Positions 1-9,021 of a stretch of 64,000 bases of DNA are shown in pieces. A model generated the notes under the pieces. That model made no database searches, was not told the DNA's origin, and was given only the letters and a program-made list of their open reading frames with translations. The number at the start of each line of letters is the position of its first letter. Within the stretch, counting starts at the first letter, position 1. The stretch comes from Stigmatella aurantiaca DW4/3-1 (GTDB taxonomy: Bacteria > Myxococcota > Myxococcia > Myxococcales > Myxococcaceae), in the NCBI RefSeq assembly GCF_000165485.1, contig NC_014623.1, forward strand, positions 5,598,893-5,662,892. Direction: 5' to 3'. Position numbers and translations under genes: made by a program.

Positions 1-2276
1 AGACTCTCCACGCCCAGCTCACCTTTGACAAGGTACCCATCCGCCCCTGCTTCCAGTCCCCTCCGCTTGTCCTCGGGAGAGGCCAGCGAGGACAGGATGA
101 TCACGGGGATGCGCGCCACCGCGGGTGTGGTCTTCAGCCTCCGGGTGAACGAGAAGCCATCCAGCTTGGGCATCTGAACGTCGGTGAGGATGAGATCATA
201 CGAGGTGTTCTGCACCTTGGCATAGGCCTCCTCGCCATCCTGGGCCTCTTCCACGGAGTGGCCGAGCGCCTTGACCAGCGCCCCCTCGGTGGCCCGGGCG
301 ATGGGAGAGTCATCCACCAGCAGCACGCGCAGCCGCTTGGCCTGGGGCTGCTGGGCGACGGGGCGCGCCATGCGGCGCACCTCGGTCATGATGTCCGGCA
401 CGTGGCACAGCACCGCGATGCGCCCATCCTCCAGCGCCGCGGTGCCCGCGATGAAGGCGGCACCCTTGAGGAACTCTCCGCCACATGGCTTGACGGCCAC
501 CTCGCGCTCGTCGACGAAGCCATCCACCACCAGGGCGGCGTGATCGTCGCCGTGACGCACCACCACCGCGGGCGGTTTGTCGAGGCGGTTGCCACCATTG
601 ACGCCCAGCAGCGGCCCGAGCGCCACCAACGCGGTGGGCTTGTTGCGGTGCTTCACCGCCAGCGTGCCGAAGACCTCCATCCGGTCCTCCGGCTTGACGC
701 GCGTGACGGCCACGACGTCCGCCGCGGGGATGCCGTAGACATCGTCCCCCAGGCGCACCAGGAGGACCTTCATCAACGCCAGCGACTGCGGCAGGCGCAG
801 GGTGATGGTGGTGCCCCGGCCCTGCCGGCTGACGACGCCGACCGAGCCGCCCAGGGACTCCACCTTCCGCTTCACCACGTCCATGCCCACGCCGCGGCCG
901 GAGATCTCACTGACCTGCTCGCGGGTGGAGAAGCCAGGGCGGAAGATGAGATCGATCGTCTCGCGCTCGGAGAGCGCGGCGGCCTGGGCCTGGGTGATGA
1001 GCCGCTTGTTGATGGCCACGGTCCTCAGCCGATCGGGGTCGATGCCCCGCCCGTCATCCTCCACGTCGATCTGGAGCATGTCTCCGTCGACGCGGACGCG
1101 GATGCGCAGCCGCCCCGTTGCGGGCTTGCCAAGCTGCTGACGGGCATCGGGGACTTCCAGGCCGTGATCCACCGAGTTGCGCAGCAGGTGGACCAGCGCG
1201 TCGCGCACATCGGCGAGCATGGAGCGGTCCACGCCGACGTCGGCGTTCTCGATGACCAGATCCACTTCCTTGCCCTGGGCCCGCGAGAGCTCGCGCACCG
1301 CGCGGGGGAAGGCGTCAAACACGGTGGACAGCGGCACCAGCCGGGCCTCCGCCACGGAGTCCGCCATCTTGGCCAGGTTGCCGTGGAGGGTGTTGATGCC
1401 ATCCTCGTTGCGGCGCACGAAGCGGAACGCATCGTCCCGCAGCATGTGCAGATCGCTCTCGATGCCCTCCAGCTCCGACCGCAGTTCGGCGGCGAGGTGG
1501 AGCCGTTCGCCCAGGTGCAGGAAGCGATCGCCCAACCGGGAGAAGCGCTCGAACAAGGTGGCCGTCTCCGTCCCCCTCAGCCTCCCACGAGCGCTCTCCA
1601 CGAGCAGATCGCCCGCGAGCAACCCGAGCGAGTCGAGGATCTCCACGTTCACGCGAATGCTGCGATCCGCGATGGAAGACTTGGCGGCGGCGGGGGCCGC
1701 CTCTTCCTCGGGCTTCGCGGGCGCGACCGGGGGCGGTGTGGCCACGGGCGCCTCTGCCCTGGCCACGGCCGGGGGCGGAGGAACCACCGGGGCCGGTGGG
1801 GCCACGGCGGCCGGTGGGGGCGCGGCGGGCGCGGGCAGGGGGGCGGGCGCGGGCCGGGGCTGGGCGGGCTTGTTGCCCAGCGGCGGCATGGGGTGGCCGG
1901 AGACGCTCGCGAGCGTCTTGCACATCTCCTCGCTGGCTTCCGTCCCCGTGTGGGCGCCGGGCAGGTCATCGGTGAGATCGGACAAGACATCGCAGGCCCG
2001 CAGGAGCAGGTCGGTGGCCACCTCGGTGGCCGTCTTGCCGTCGCGCTCGGCGCGCAACATGTCCTCGGCGGCATGCGCCAGCTGGCCGATGGCGGCGAGC
2101 CCCAACATCCGGGCCTCGCCCTTCATCGTGTGCAGCTCGCGCGCGACATCGTCCGCAGCCTGGTCCGCGTTGTCCTTCTCGAGGTCGAGCACCCCGAGTT
2201 GGATCTTCTGGAGCCGGTCTGCGGTGACCTCCTGGAACTTCTTCAGGAGGGACTTCTTGAGGGCCTCGGTATCCAT
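1..2276 (-). CDS. frzE: FrzE, CheA-CheY hybrid histidine kinase (3' end beyond window)
   Basis: Cytoplasmic kinase core of the Frz chemosensory pathway, which controls reversals during gliding. 758 codons are visible; the last residues (DGYLVKGELGVES) are the end of a receiver, so only about 20 residues should be missing (M. xanthus FrzE is about 777 aa). Domains in order: Hpt (about 1-125, phosphoacceptor His49 in ELHTMKGEARMLG), an Ala/Pro-rich linker (about 135-200), dimerisation plus ATPase, a CheW-like domain, and a receiver from about residue 647 with Asp699 in LILTDVQMP. The ATG at 2276 has GGAG 11 bases upstream. It lies 63 bases after frzCD, so it is the fourth gene of frzA-B-CD-E. 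In M. xanthus frzG and frzF follow; they would lie left of the window. Confidence 0.96.
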   Translation of the reverse strand, partial: MDTEALKKSLLKKFQEVTADRLQKIQLGVLDLEKDNADQAADDVARELHTMKGEARMLGLAAIGQLAHAAEDMLRAERDGKTATEVATDLLLRACDVLSDLTDDLPGAHTGTEASEEMCKTLASVSGHPMPPLGNKPAQPRPAPAPLPAPAAPPPAAVAPPAPVVPPPPAVARAEAPVATPPPVAPAKPEEEAAPAAAKSSIADRSIRVNVEILDSLGLLAGDLLVESARGRLRGTETATLFERFSRLGDRFLHLGERLHLAAELRSELEGIESDLHMLRDDAFRFVRRNEDGINTLHGNLAKMADSVAEARLVPLSTVFDAFPRAVRELSRAQGKEVDLVIENADVGVDRSMLADVRDALVHLLRNSVDHGLEVPDARQQLGKPATGRLRIRVRVDGDMLQIDVEDDGRGIDPDRLRTVAINKRLITQAQAAALSERETIDLIFRPGFSTREQVSEISGRGVGMDVVKRKVESLGGSVGVVSRQGRGTTITLRLPQSLALMKVLLVRLGDDVYGIPAADVVAVTRVKPEDRMEVFGTLAVKHRNKPTALVALGPLLGVNGGNRLDKPPAVVVRHGDDHAALVVDGFVDEREVAVKPCGGEFLKGAAFIAGTAALEDGRIAVLCHVPDIMTEVRRMARPVAQQPQAKRLRVLLVDDSPIARATEGALVKALGHSVEEAQDGEEAYAKVQNTSYDLILTDVQMPKLDGFSFTRRLKTTPAVARIPVIILSSLASPEDKRRGLEAGADGYLVKGELGVES

Positions 2277-2339
2277 GGCCGGGGTTTCTCCGGGCGGATT
2301 GGGGCCGCACGGGGTAGCCCCTCTCCTCCCGGGTTGTGC

Positions 2340-3584
2340 TTAGTCGGCCTTGAAGCGCTTGATGAGTTCCGCCAGCCGGCTGGCCAGCTGCGTCAGTTCG
2401 GCGGAGGCACCCGTGGCCTGCTTGGAGGCCTGCGTCGTCTGGCGCGTCACATCCTCGATCTCGGCCATGGAGGCCACCACCTGCTCGGTGGCGGTGCGCT
2501 GCTGCTGCGTGGCCAGGTTGATGACGCGTGCTGCGTCGCTGGTCTCCTGGACCCCCGCGAGAATGCCCTCGACGGCGGTGGCCGCCACGGAGCCCAGCTT
2601 CTCGCCGGACTCGGTGGCCACCTTGGAGGCATCCGCCGCGCCGCCCGCGGCGGCCGTGGCCTCGCGGATCTCGGTGATGAGGCTCTTGATCTCCTTGGTG
2701 GAGTCCAGGACGTTCTCCGCCAGGCGCCGCATCTCCGCGGCGACGATGGAGAAGCCCTTGCCGGCCTCACCGGCGCGGCTGCCTTCCAGCGCCGCGTTGA
2801 GCGCCAGCAGGTCCGAGCGGTCGGCGATCTCGTCGATCACCTCCACCACGGTGCCGATGCGCTCCACGCGCTTGGACAGCTTGGTGATGGCGTCGGCCAC
2901 GGCGATCCCATCGCTGCGGATCTGCTGCATGGCCTGGATGAACTCGGCGATGGCGCCCCGGCCCGCGCGCGCGGCACCGAGCGTCTCCTCGGCCACACGG
3001 GCCACCGCGCCCGCGTTCTCGGCGATCTGCGCGGAGGCGTGCTTGAGCTCCTCCATGGTCGCGGTCGTCTCGTGGATGGCCGCGGCCTGCTCGGTGGAGG
3101 ACGTCTCGTGCTGCGTGGAGGCGGCCAGCACCTGGTTGGCGGAGGAGGACAGCCGCAGCGCCGCCTCGTTGATCTCCCTCACGAAGGTGCGCAGCGTCTC
3201 GATGACCTTGCCGAAGCCCTCCAGCAGGGGCGCGAGCTGGGGATCCTCGGTGGTGGTGGTCCAGCGCGACAGGTCACCCTCTCGCACCAGGGCGATGAGC
3301 GAGTCGAGCGCCTGATCGATCTCCTGAGCGGCGACCTGCTTGCGGTGCTCGGAGTCCGAGAAGCGCTCCAGCACCTGGTTGAGCAGGATGGCCACATCTG
3401 CCAGCTCGCCGGTGACGATCTCCGGGGTGATGCGCGCCTGGAGGTTTCCCGCCAGCACCGACCGGAGCGTGTCGGACAAGGGCTTGAGGGCCGGGGTGTT
3501 GGACTTGGCCGGGGGTTTGGCCACCGCCGCCTTCTTCGGGGCGCGGGGCTTCACGGACTTCTCGTTCGGGGTGTCCAGAGACAT
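2340..3584 (-). CDS. frzCD: FrzCD, cytoplasmic methyl-accepting chemoreceptor
   Basis: Receptor of the Frz pathway; it couples through the CheW-like proteins FrzA/FrzB to FrzE. 414 aa with no signal peptide or membrane segment, as in M. xanthus FrzCD (417 aa). The N-terminus begins MSLDTPNEK, also as in M. xanthus, followed by an Ala/Lys-rich stretch and a nucleoid/HAMP-like N-terminal part (about 1-130). The long helical MCP signalling domain follows, with the hairpin tip LLALNAALEGSRAGE and the C-terminal helix ending LIKRFKAD. Gln/Glu-rich heptads flanking the tip are the likely methylation segments. It starts 5 bases after frzB stops. The near-identity of the signalling half to the M. xanthus protein makes the assignment secure. 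Confidence 0.97.
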   Translation of the reverse strand: MSLDTPNEKSVKPRAPKKAAVAKPPAKSNTPALKPLSDTLRSVLAGNLQARITPEIVTGELADVAILLNQVLERFSDSEHRKQVAAQEIDQALDSLIALVREGDLSRWTTTTEDPQLAPLLEGFGKVIETLRTFVREINEAALRLSSSANQVLAASTQHETSSTEQAAAIHETTATMEELKHASAQIAENAGAVARVAEETLGAARAGRGAIAEFIQAMQQIRSDGIAVADAITKLSKRVERIGTVVEVIDEIADRSDLLALNAALEGSRAGEAGKGFSIVAAEMRRLAENVLDSTKEIKSLITEIREATAAAGGAADASKVATESGEKLGSVAATAVEGILAGVQETSDAARVINLATQQQRTATEQVVASMAEIEDVTRQTTQASKQATGASAELTQLASRLAELIKRFKAD

Positions 3585-3589
3585 TGCGG

Positions 3590-3964
3590 TCAGTGCCTTC
3601 CTTGAGTCTTTGCGGTTTCGACCAAATCGATGAGCAGAACAGGGTGGGCCTCTTCCAGGACCACCCCAATGGCGAAGGGCGACGCGGTGACGGCGGCGGG
3701 CAGCCGGCGCAGATCCGCGATGTTGATGGGGCGCACGCCCTGAACGGCATCCACCTTGAGGTGGGCCTCCCCCTCGGGAGTATCGAAGACGAGGGCCCTG
3801 CGGCCCTGATGAAGCTCGCCCAGCTCGGGCCGGGTCAGATCCCCCGGCAAGGCCCGCTCGATGCGCTGCACCTGAGAGGCATCCACCCCATAGAGGTGGG
3901 GCCCGATCTCGAAGAAGAGGATGTCCACCTCCTCATCGGTGCGGACCGCGGCATCGTCTATCAT
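3590..3964 (-). CDS. frzB: FrzB, CheW-like coupling protein
   Basis: Second CheW-like protein of the Frz system, 124 aa from the ATG at 3964. A single CheW fold is visible (IGPHLYGVDASQVQRIER near the start, VVLEEAHPVLLIDLVE at the end). In M. xanthus FrzB is needed with FrzCD for normal signalling but is a short CheW-like protein thought not to bind the kinase; I infer the same role from position and length. The start overlaps the frzA stop in an ATGA (3961-3964), so the two genes are translationally coupled. A longer open frame upstream overlaps frzA and lacks family similarity, so the short start was chosen. Confidence 0.9.
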   Translation of the reverse strand: MIDDAAVRTDEEVDILFFEIGPHLYGVDASQVQRIERALPGDLTRPELGELHQGRRALVFDTPEGEAHLKVDAVQGVRPINIADLRRLPAAVTASPFAIGVVLEEAHPVLLIDLVETAKTQGRH

Positions 3965-4503
3965 CGCGCCACCGCCCGCTGCCGCGCCGTCTGGAGGAGC
4001 TTGGAGAAGTTGAGCAGGTTGATGGTCTCCTCGGCCGTGGGCCCCTGAACGACCCCCAGCAAGTGCTCGGTGGCGGCGTCGGCGCCCACCGGCGGCGGGA
4101 GGATGTCGGAGACAAGAATGCGGCGCAGCCCCAGCACCGTGTCGGCCACCACGCCGGCGACATAGTTGCCGCTGATGCCCACGAAGATCCGGGTCCGGGG
4201 CATGATGCGCGCCTCCCCCTTGGCCAGGAAACGGAGCAGATCCAGCACCGGCAGCACCTCCCCCCGGTGTCCAGTAACCCCCAGAAGAAACGAGGGAGAG
4301 CGTGGCAAAGGCGTCATCAGACCCGCCCGGAGCACTTCCAGGACGTTCTCGCTGGGCACACCCAGGCGGAGCCCGCCTACACGGAAGCAGAAAAACTCTT
4401 GCTCGGGACGCGCCTGAGCGGCGAGGGCCCGGTCCGGAGCAATCCGCAGCGCACGTTGAAGAGGAGTCGAAGTCAAGGCACCAAAGTATCCGGAGGCATG
4501 CAA
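3961..4503 (-). CDS. frzA: FrzA, CheW coupling protein
   Basis: CheW-type adaptor linking FrzCD to the FrzE kinase. CheW domain from about residue 36 (EFFCFRVGGLRLGVPSENV), with the central LGVTGHRGEVLPVLDLLRF and IFVGISGNYVAGVVADTVL segments typical of CheW. First gene of the frzA-B-CD-E operon, divergent from frzZ across about 100 bases. The start is uncertain: the longest frame opens at a TTG (4503) without a clear ribosome site. M. xanthus FrzA is about 160 aa, which would match a start some 20 codons downstream. The ATGA overlap with frzB fixes the 3' end. Confidence 0.93.
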   Translation of the reverse strand: MHASGYFGALTSTPLQRALRIAPDRALAAQARPEQEFFCFRVGGLRLGVPSENVLEVLRAGLMTPLPRSPSFLLGVTGHRGEVLPVLDLLRFLAKGEARIMPRTRIFVGISGNYVAGVVADTVLGLRRILVSDILPPPVGADAATEHLLGVVQGPTAEETINLLNFSKLLQTARQRAVAR

Positions 4504-4606
4504 AACGGGTCAAGGGGAGTGCCGCGAACGCTTGCTTGGCCACCGTTTCGATGGTCCCGGGCGGGTCAATCAGTGTAGGGTGGTTTCAGGATTCTTGGGG
4601 AGGCAG

Positions 4607-5488
4607 ATGTCTCGCGTACTGGTCATTGACGATAGCCCGATGCTGGTGGAGCTCACCGTCCGGGCACTCACCGCGGCCGGCTACCAGGCAAGCGGCGCAA
4701 TGGACCTGGCGAGCCTGGAGCAAAAGCTCGCGGAAGGCCCATTCGCGCTCATCCTCATGGACGTCAACATGCCGGAGATGTTCGGCGACGACGTCGTGGA
4801 GTACCTCCGCAGCCAAAAGAAGGTCACCTCCAAGCTGGTGCTCTACTCGGACATTCCCGAGGCGGAGCTGGCAACCAAGGCACGGGCCTCGGGCGCAGAC
4901 GGCTACATCCTCAAGGGGGGTGGCCTGGAAGCGGTCCTCGAAGGGGTGACGCGGCTCATTGGCTTGCCCGCCCCCGACGTGGTGGCCGCGCAAGAGGCCC
5001 TGGCCGCCGCCGCGGCGGTGGCGCCACCCGTGGCCTCCCCTGCCCCCGCGGCCCCCGCGCCAGCCACCGGGGCGCTGGGCCCTGCCCCGAAGACCGGTGG
5101 GCGCAAGCCACGCATCCTGATCGTGGATGACAGCGAGATGACGGCCCGGATCATCGAGGCGGACCTGGTCACCAAGGGCTTCGAGGTCCACGTCGCGGAC
5201 ACGGCGGACAAGGCGACGAAGATCATCCTCAAGAAGCAAACGCGGCCGGATCTCGTGCTGCTGGACGTGCGGATGCCGAACGTGAACGGCGAGCAGTTCT
5301 GCCGCTTCATCAAGAGCAACAGCCTCTTCAAGGGCATCAAGGTCCTGCTGTGTTCAGGAGAGAACGTCGAGGAGCTGCAGCGCATCTGCCGCGAGGCGGG
5401 CGCCGATGGCTATGTCCCCAAGGACGCGGTGATGAGCAGCCTGGTGGCGCGCGAGCTGAGCCCGGCCCCCGCCGCGCCCCAGGAGTAA
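4607..5488 (+). CDS. frzZ: FrzZ, dual-receiver response regulator
   Basis: Output response regulator of the Frz pathway: two CheY-like receivers joined by an Ala/Pro linker, without an effector domain. Receiver 1 spans about 1-120 with Asp52 in LILMDVNMP; the linker is about 125-165; receiver 2 begins at RKPRILIVDDS with Asp220 in LVLLDVRMP. Both positions equal those phosphorylated in M. xanthus FrzZ. 293 aa from the ATG at 4607, preceded by GGGGAGG at a good distance; an upstream in-frame ATG at 4532 lies in the divergent promoter region and was rejected. Divergent from frzA as in M. xanthus. FrzZ receives phosphate from FrzE and sets polarity reversal through the MglA module. Confidence 0.95.
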   Translation: MSRVLVIDDSPMLVELTVRALTAAGYQASGAMDLASLEQKLAEGPFALILMDVNMPEMFGDDVVEYLRSQKKVTSKLVLYSDIPEAELATKARASGADGYILKGGGLEAVLEGVTRLIGLPAPDVVAAQEALAAAAAVAPPVASPAPAAPAPATGALGPAPKTGGRKPRILIVDDSEMTARIIEADLVTKGFEVHVADTADKATKIILKKQTRPDLVLLDVRMPNVNGEQFCRFIKSNSLFKGIKVLLCSGENVEELQRICREAGADGYVPKDAVMSSLVARELSPAPAAPQE

Positions 5489-5516
5489 CCCCGCGGGCCC
5501 CCCGCCGGGAGCCACT

Positions 5517-6824
5517 TCACTTGCGGCGGGCGGCCGGGGTCTCCCGCTCTTCCAGGCCCCGCGCGAAGTTGCCGATGATGAGACCGGGCCGGGCCGCCTT
5601 CAGGCGCTGAAGGAGTTCGCGGATGCCCACGGGCTCGCCCCCCGCGCCCCGATCCCGCGCCACCTCCAGGTATTGGAGCGGATCAATGCACAGCGAGCGG
5701 GTCTGCACCTGGTTGACCTGGTACTGGCTCACCAGCCGCTCCAGGGCCCGCACCTCGCCCTCCCGGTCCGTGACGCCCGGAAACAGCAGCAGGTTGAGGG
5801 ACAGGTATGCCCCCCGCTCCCGGGCCAGGGCGATGGAGGCCTCCACGTCCTCCCAGGTGTACTTCACCGGCTTGTAATAGGCCTCGTAGAGGTCCTTCAC
5901 CGCCGAGTTGAGCGAGACGCGGATCGCATCCAGCCCCGCGTCGAACAGCGTCGCCAGGCCATGCGTCAGGCTGGCGTTGGTGTTGATGTTGATGGAGCCC
6001 TTGTCCGTGCGCTCCCGCATGTAGCGGATGGCCTCGGCGATGGCCTTGTAGCGGGTGAGCGGCTCGCCTTCGCACCCCTGGCCAAAGCTGATCATCGTCC
6101 GGCCTGGCGCGTTCTCCAGGTGATACACGCCAATGGCGCCCATCTCCTCGCCCGAGGGGCCATCCTCCATGCGCTCGTGGGAAGCCGGAGGGCCGTCCGC
6201 GGGCTGATCCGAGATGCAGCCCACGCAGCGCGCATTGCACATGACCGAGGCGGGGATGGCCCCTTCGTCGCGCACGTAGAAGACGTTCTGCGAGGTGAAG
6301 CAGCGGTACAACAGGGCGCACGTCTTGAGCTGCTTGAGGACGCGGTTGTCTGGGAAGCGCCGGAGGTGCTCGTCCACGAGTTGGCGCATCTGCGGCGTGG
6401 AGTAATTCTCTGGATCCCAGTGGGATCTCTTATCGGTGTGGATGGCCCAGGCCACCGGCCCGTCCTTTCCCCACGCGGCGGCGGTGTATGCCCACTGCGG
6501 GAGGATCGGCCCGTCCCCCTTCACCTCTCCCGGCAGAAAGGTGCGGGTGTAGCCCGGCGGAAGCAGCGCCCCGACCGCGTTGGGCACAAAGGTCTTTCCG
6601 CCCACCTTCATCTCGCGCACCAGCTCCAGCTCTCCCGTCTCGGGGTCCAGTCCCACCGGCAGGCGCCCAGGCAAATGAACGAGCCTTCCCGTGGCTGGCA
6701 AGGGGATGGGACGATCCTGCGGGGGCACGAGTTCTTCCCCACTCCGCAGGGTGGCGATCAGGTAGGGGTGCTCCATCACCCGCCCCTGAGGATCCGCGAA
6801 CAGCAACTTAGGTGCCGGCTTCAT
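5517..6824 (-). CDS. radical SAM domain protein, function unknown
   Basis: 435 aa from the ATG at 6824, preceded by GGGAGA. The radical SAM cluster motif CxxxCxxC is at Cys196, Cys200 and Cys203 (MCNARCVGCIS), followed by SFGQGCEGEPLTRY and INTNASLTHGLATLFDAG, which fit the SAM-binding strands of the TIM barrel. The first 190 residues are an N-terminal extension without a recognised fold (FVPNAVGALLPPGYTRTF, possibly beta). There is no SPASM-type Cys-rich tail. Converges on frzZ (28 bases apart) and diverges from aldA. Substrate unknown; the related proteins I recall are uncharacterised myxobacterial and other deltaproteobacterial members. Confidence 0.85.
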   Translation of the reverse strand: MKPAPKLLFADPQGRVMEHPYLIATLRSGEELVPPQDRPIPLPATGRLVHLPGRLPVGLDPETGELELVREMKVGGKTFVPNAVGALLPPGYTRTFLPGEVKGDGPILPQWAYTAAAWGKDGPVAWAIHTDKRSHWDPENYSTPQMRQLVDEHLRRFPDNRVLKQLKTCALLYRCFTSQNVFYVRDEGAIPASVMCNARCVGCISDQPADGPPASHERMEDGPSGEEMGAIGVYHLENAPGRTMISFGQGCEGEPLTRYKAIAEAIRYMRERTDKGSININTNASLTHGLATLFDAGLDAIRVSLNSAVKDLYEAYYKPVKYTWEDVEASIALARERGAYLSLNLLLFPGVTDREGEVRALERLVSQYQVNQVQTRSLCIDPLQYLEVARDRGAGGEPVGIRELLQRLKAARPGLIIGNFARGLEERETPAARRK

Positions 6825-6949
6825 GACTTTCTCCCTATCACGCCGCGCCGCGCCACGCTTGGACGCACGCGTCACGCCCGGGGGGACGCCTTGATTCCCG
6901 AAAGTCCACTGGTATGGTCCGCCCCGCTGTTTTGCCCTGGAGGCACGTC

Positions 6950-8083
6950 GTGATCGTCGGAGTTCCCAAGGAGATCAAAACCCGTGAGTACCGCGTCGGC
7001 ATGGTTCCCGCGGGGGCGCGAGCGCTGACCAGCGCAGGCCATACGGTGTTGATCGAGACGAACGCGGGCGCGGGCTCCGGCATCCCGGACTCCGAGTATC
7101 AACGCGTCGGCGCGCAGATCATCAAGAGCGCGGACGAGGTGTGGTCGCGCGCGGAGATGATCGTCAAGGTGAAGGAGCCCATCGCGCCCGAGTACGAGCG
7201 CATCCAGAACGGGCAGATCATCTACACCTACTTCCACCTGGCCGGTGTGGACCCAGAGCTGACGCGGACCCTGGTGAAGAAGAAGGCGGCGGCGGTGGCT
7301 TACGAGACGCTGCAACTGGACGACGGCAGCCTGCCGCTGCTCAAGCCCATGAGCGAGGTGGCGGGGAAGATGGCCATCCAGGTGGGCGCCACCTGTCTGG
7401 AGAAGGCGCACGGCGGCAAGGGCATCCTCTTGAGCGGCGTGCCCGGCGTGCGCCGGGGCCGCGTGGCCGTCATTGGCGGGGGCGTGGTGGGCACCTGCGC
7501 CGCCAAGGTCGCCGTGGGCATGGGCGCCGAGGTCACCCTGCTCGATGTGAACCTGGAGCGGCTCACCTATCTGGATGACGTCTTCCTGGGCCGCGTGGCC
7601 ACGCTGAACTCGGACAGCGAGACCATTGCCCGCACCGTGCGCGAGTCGGACCTCGTCATCGGCGCCGTCCTCATCCCGGGCGGCAAGGCCCCCAAGCTCG
7701 TCCCCGAGGCCCTGCTCAAGGAGATGGAGCCGGGCTCCGTCGTGGTGGATGTGGCCGTGGACCAGGGAGGCTGCATCGAGACGTGCCGCCCCACCACCCA
7801 CGACAACCCCACCTACACCGTGCACGGCGTGGTCCACTACTGCGTGGCCAACATGCCCGGCGCGGTGCCCCAGACGTCCACCTACGCGCTGACGAACACC
7901 ACGCGCCCCTATGCCCGGAAGATCGCCGAGCTGGGGCTCGTGGAGGCCATCAAGTCGGACCGCGCCCTGGCCCGCGCCCTGAACACCTACGATGGCAAGG
8001 TGACCTACGAGGCCGTTGCCAAGGATCTCGGGTACGAGCATGTGCCCATCCACGACGCGCTCGGCGCCCGGGCAGCCCGGTAG
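6950..8083 (+). CDS. aldA: alanine dehydrogenase
   Basis: NAD-dependent L-alanine dehydrogenase (alanine + NAD+ to pyruvate + ammonia + NADH), cytosolic, hexameric in characterised members. 377 aa from a GTG at 6950 with GGAGG 6 bases upstream, matching the usual length of about 371; the upstream ATG at 6914 would add an unrelated tail. Visible signatures: [16 protein letters not shown] at the N-terminus, YTYFHLAG (substrate-side His) and the dinucleotide motif [20 protein letters not shown]. In M. xanthus aldA lies in the same frz neighbourhood and its disruption disturbs development, so the locus is syntenic. An inverted repeat sits just downstream. Confidence 0.95.
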   Translation: MIVGVPKEIKTREYRVGMVPAGARALTSAGHTVLIETNAGAGSGIPDSEYQRVGAQIIKSADEVWSRAEMIVKVKEPIAPEYERIQNGQIIYTYFHLAGVDPELTRTLVKKKAAAVAYETLQLDDGSLPLLKPMSEVAGKMAIQVGATCLEKAHGGKGILLSGVPGVRRGRVAVIGGGVVGTCAAKVAVGMGAEVTLLDVNLERLTYLDDVFLGRVATLNSDSETIARTVRESDLVIGAVLIPGGKAPKLVPEALLKEMEPGSVVVDVAVDQGGCIETCRPTTHDNPTYTVHGVVHYCVANMPGAVPQTSTYALTNTTRPYARKIAELGLVEAIKSDRALARALNTYDGKVTYEAVAKDLGYEHVPIHDALGARAAR

Positions 8084-8102
8084 AAGACCCCTGTCCTACC
8101 CC

Positions 8103-8125
8103 GGAGGGCCGCTTGCCTGCCCTCC
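8103..8125 (+). terminator. possible terminator hairpin after aldA
   Basis: Inverted repeat GGAGGGC / GCCCTCC with a 9-base loop, 20 bases after the aldA stop. There is no T-run after the stem, so it may be a weak or factor-dependent terminator or merely stabilise the 3' end. Confidence 0.35.
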
Positions 8126-8222
8126 TGCCTGCCTTCCCCGGCCTTTTGGAATAAACATTGTCCTGAGGTGTCCGTCGTCCTTAAGAGCAACCGTGCGGAC
8201 GGCAATGCCGGGGACTGTGTTG

Positions 8223-8250
8223 TTGACCAATCTGTTCCCGTGCATACATT
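8223..8250 (+). promoter_or_regulatory. candidate sigma70-type promoter of rpoE1
   Basis: TTGACC (8223-8228), a 16-base spacer, then TACATT (8245-8250), about 58 bases before the rpoE1 start, in a locally AT-richer stretch. Match to consensus is partial. An ECF-type autoregulated promoter could also lie here but I cannot identify one. Confidence 0.35.
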
Positions 8251-8307
8251 GATCGGCAGATAACAATACTTTCGCCTGTAATCTCGGGCCTTTAGGAAGG
8301 CGGCGAC

Positions 8308-8949
8308 ATGTTGGACTTCAGGCAACCGAATCGGACGAAACAGGAATTCGAGGAGCTGGCCCTGGCCCACCTCGATCCCCTCTATTCCGCCGCCCTCCGG
8401 CTCACGAAGAACGAGCGCGATGCGGAAGATCTCGTGCAGGACACCTGCATGCGGGCCTACCGCTTCTTCGACAAGTTCGAGCGCGGCACCAACATCAAGG
8501 CGTGGCTCTTCAAAATCCTCACCAACACCTTCATCAACCGCTACCGGCGCAAGGTGAAGGAGCGCACCGTCGTGGAGGGCGTCGAACGCGAAGCGGTCCA
8601 CGAGCGCTTCGTGAGCCGCGACGCGACGGACTTCGCCGCCAACCCCGAGCAGTACTTCTTCGACCGGCTGCTGTCGGATGATGTACTCCGTGCCATCGAC
8701 TCGCTGCCCATCGACTTCCGGCTGGTGGTCATCCTCGCGGACTTGCAGGAGTTCTCCTACAAGGAGATCGCGGAGATCCTCGAGTGCCCCGTGGGCACGG
8801 TGATGAGCCGCCTGTTCCGGGGCCGCAAGCTCCTGCAGAAAACGCTGCGGGAGTACGCCGAGGGCCAGGGTGTCTTCCGCCATGACGCGGAGCCTGTGAA
8901 GGCCCCCGCGGATCTGGAAGAGTACCGTCACAGGAAGAAGACAGGGTAG
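8308..8949 (+). CDS. rpoE1: RpoE1, ECF sigma factor
   Basis: Extracytoplasmic-function sigma factor, 213 aa. Region 2 is clear ([19 protein letters not shown], then [20 protein letters not shown]). Region 4 follows with an HTH ([25 protein letters not shown]). The ATG at 8308 is preceded by AGGAAGG. It lies between aldA and an anti-sigma candidate, the same order I know for M. xanthus rpoE1, which affects motility under certain conditions. The C-terminal extension after residue 190 is charged. The gene for the putative anti-sigma partner begins 72 bases after the stop, with a strong hairpin in between. Confidence 0.9.
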   Translation: MLDFRQPNRTKQEFEELALAHLDPLYSAALRLTKNERDAEDLVQDTCMRAYRFFDKFERGTNIKAWLFKILTNTFINRYRRKVKERTVVEGVEREAVHERFVSRDATDFAANPEQYFFDRLLSDDVLRAIDSLPIDFRLVVILADLQEFSYKEIAEILECPVGTVMSRLFRGRKLLQKTLREYAEGQGVFRHDAEPVKAPADLEEYRHRKKTG

Positions 8950-8958
8950 AAAGAGGTT

Positions 8959-8993
8959 GACGGGCCCAAAGGCATTTCAGCCCTGGGCCCGTC
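8959..8993 (+). promoter_or_regulatory. perfect hairpin between rpoE1 and the anti-sigma gene
   Basis: Arms GACGGGCCCA (8959-8968) and TGGGCCCGTC (8984-8993) pair perfectly over 10 bases with a 15-base loop. It begins 9 bases after the rpoE1 stop and ends 28 bases before the next ATG. No T-tract follows, so partial termination or mRNA processing that sets the sigma to anti-sigma ratio is an inference. Confidence 0.5.
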
Positions 8994-9021
8994 GCACACT
9001 GGCCCTCCTCACAGAGCGCTC

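Noticed and set aside
258-3605. 1115-codon open frame on the + strand opposite frzE and frzCD
   Set aside because: Translation is His/Arg/Gly-rich without domains, and the minus strand encodes clear FrzE and FrzCD; it is an antisense shadow of high-GC coding DNA.
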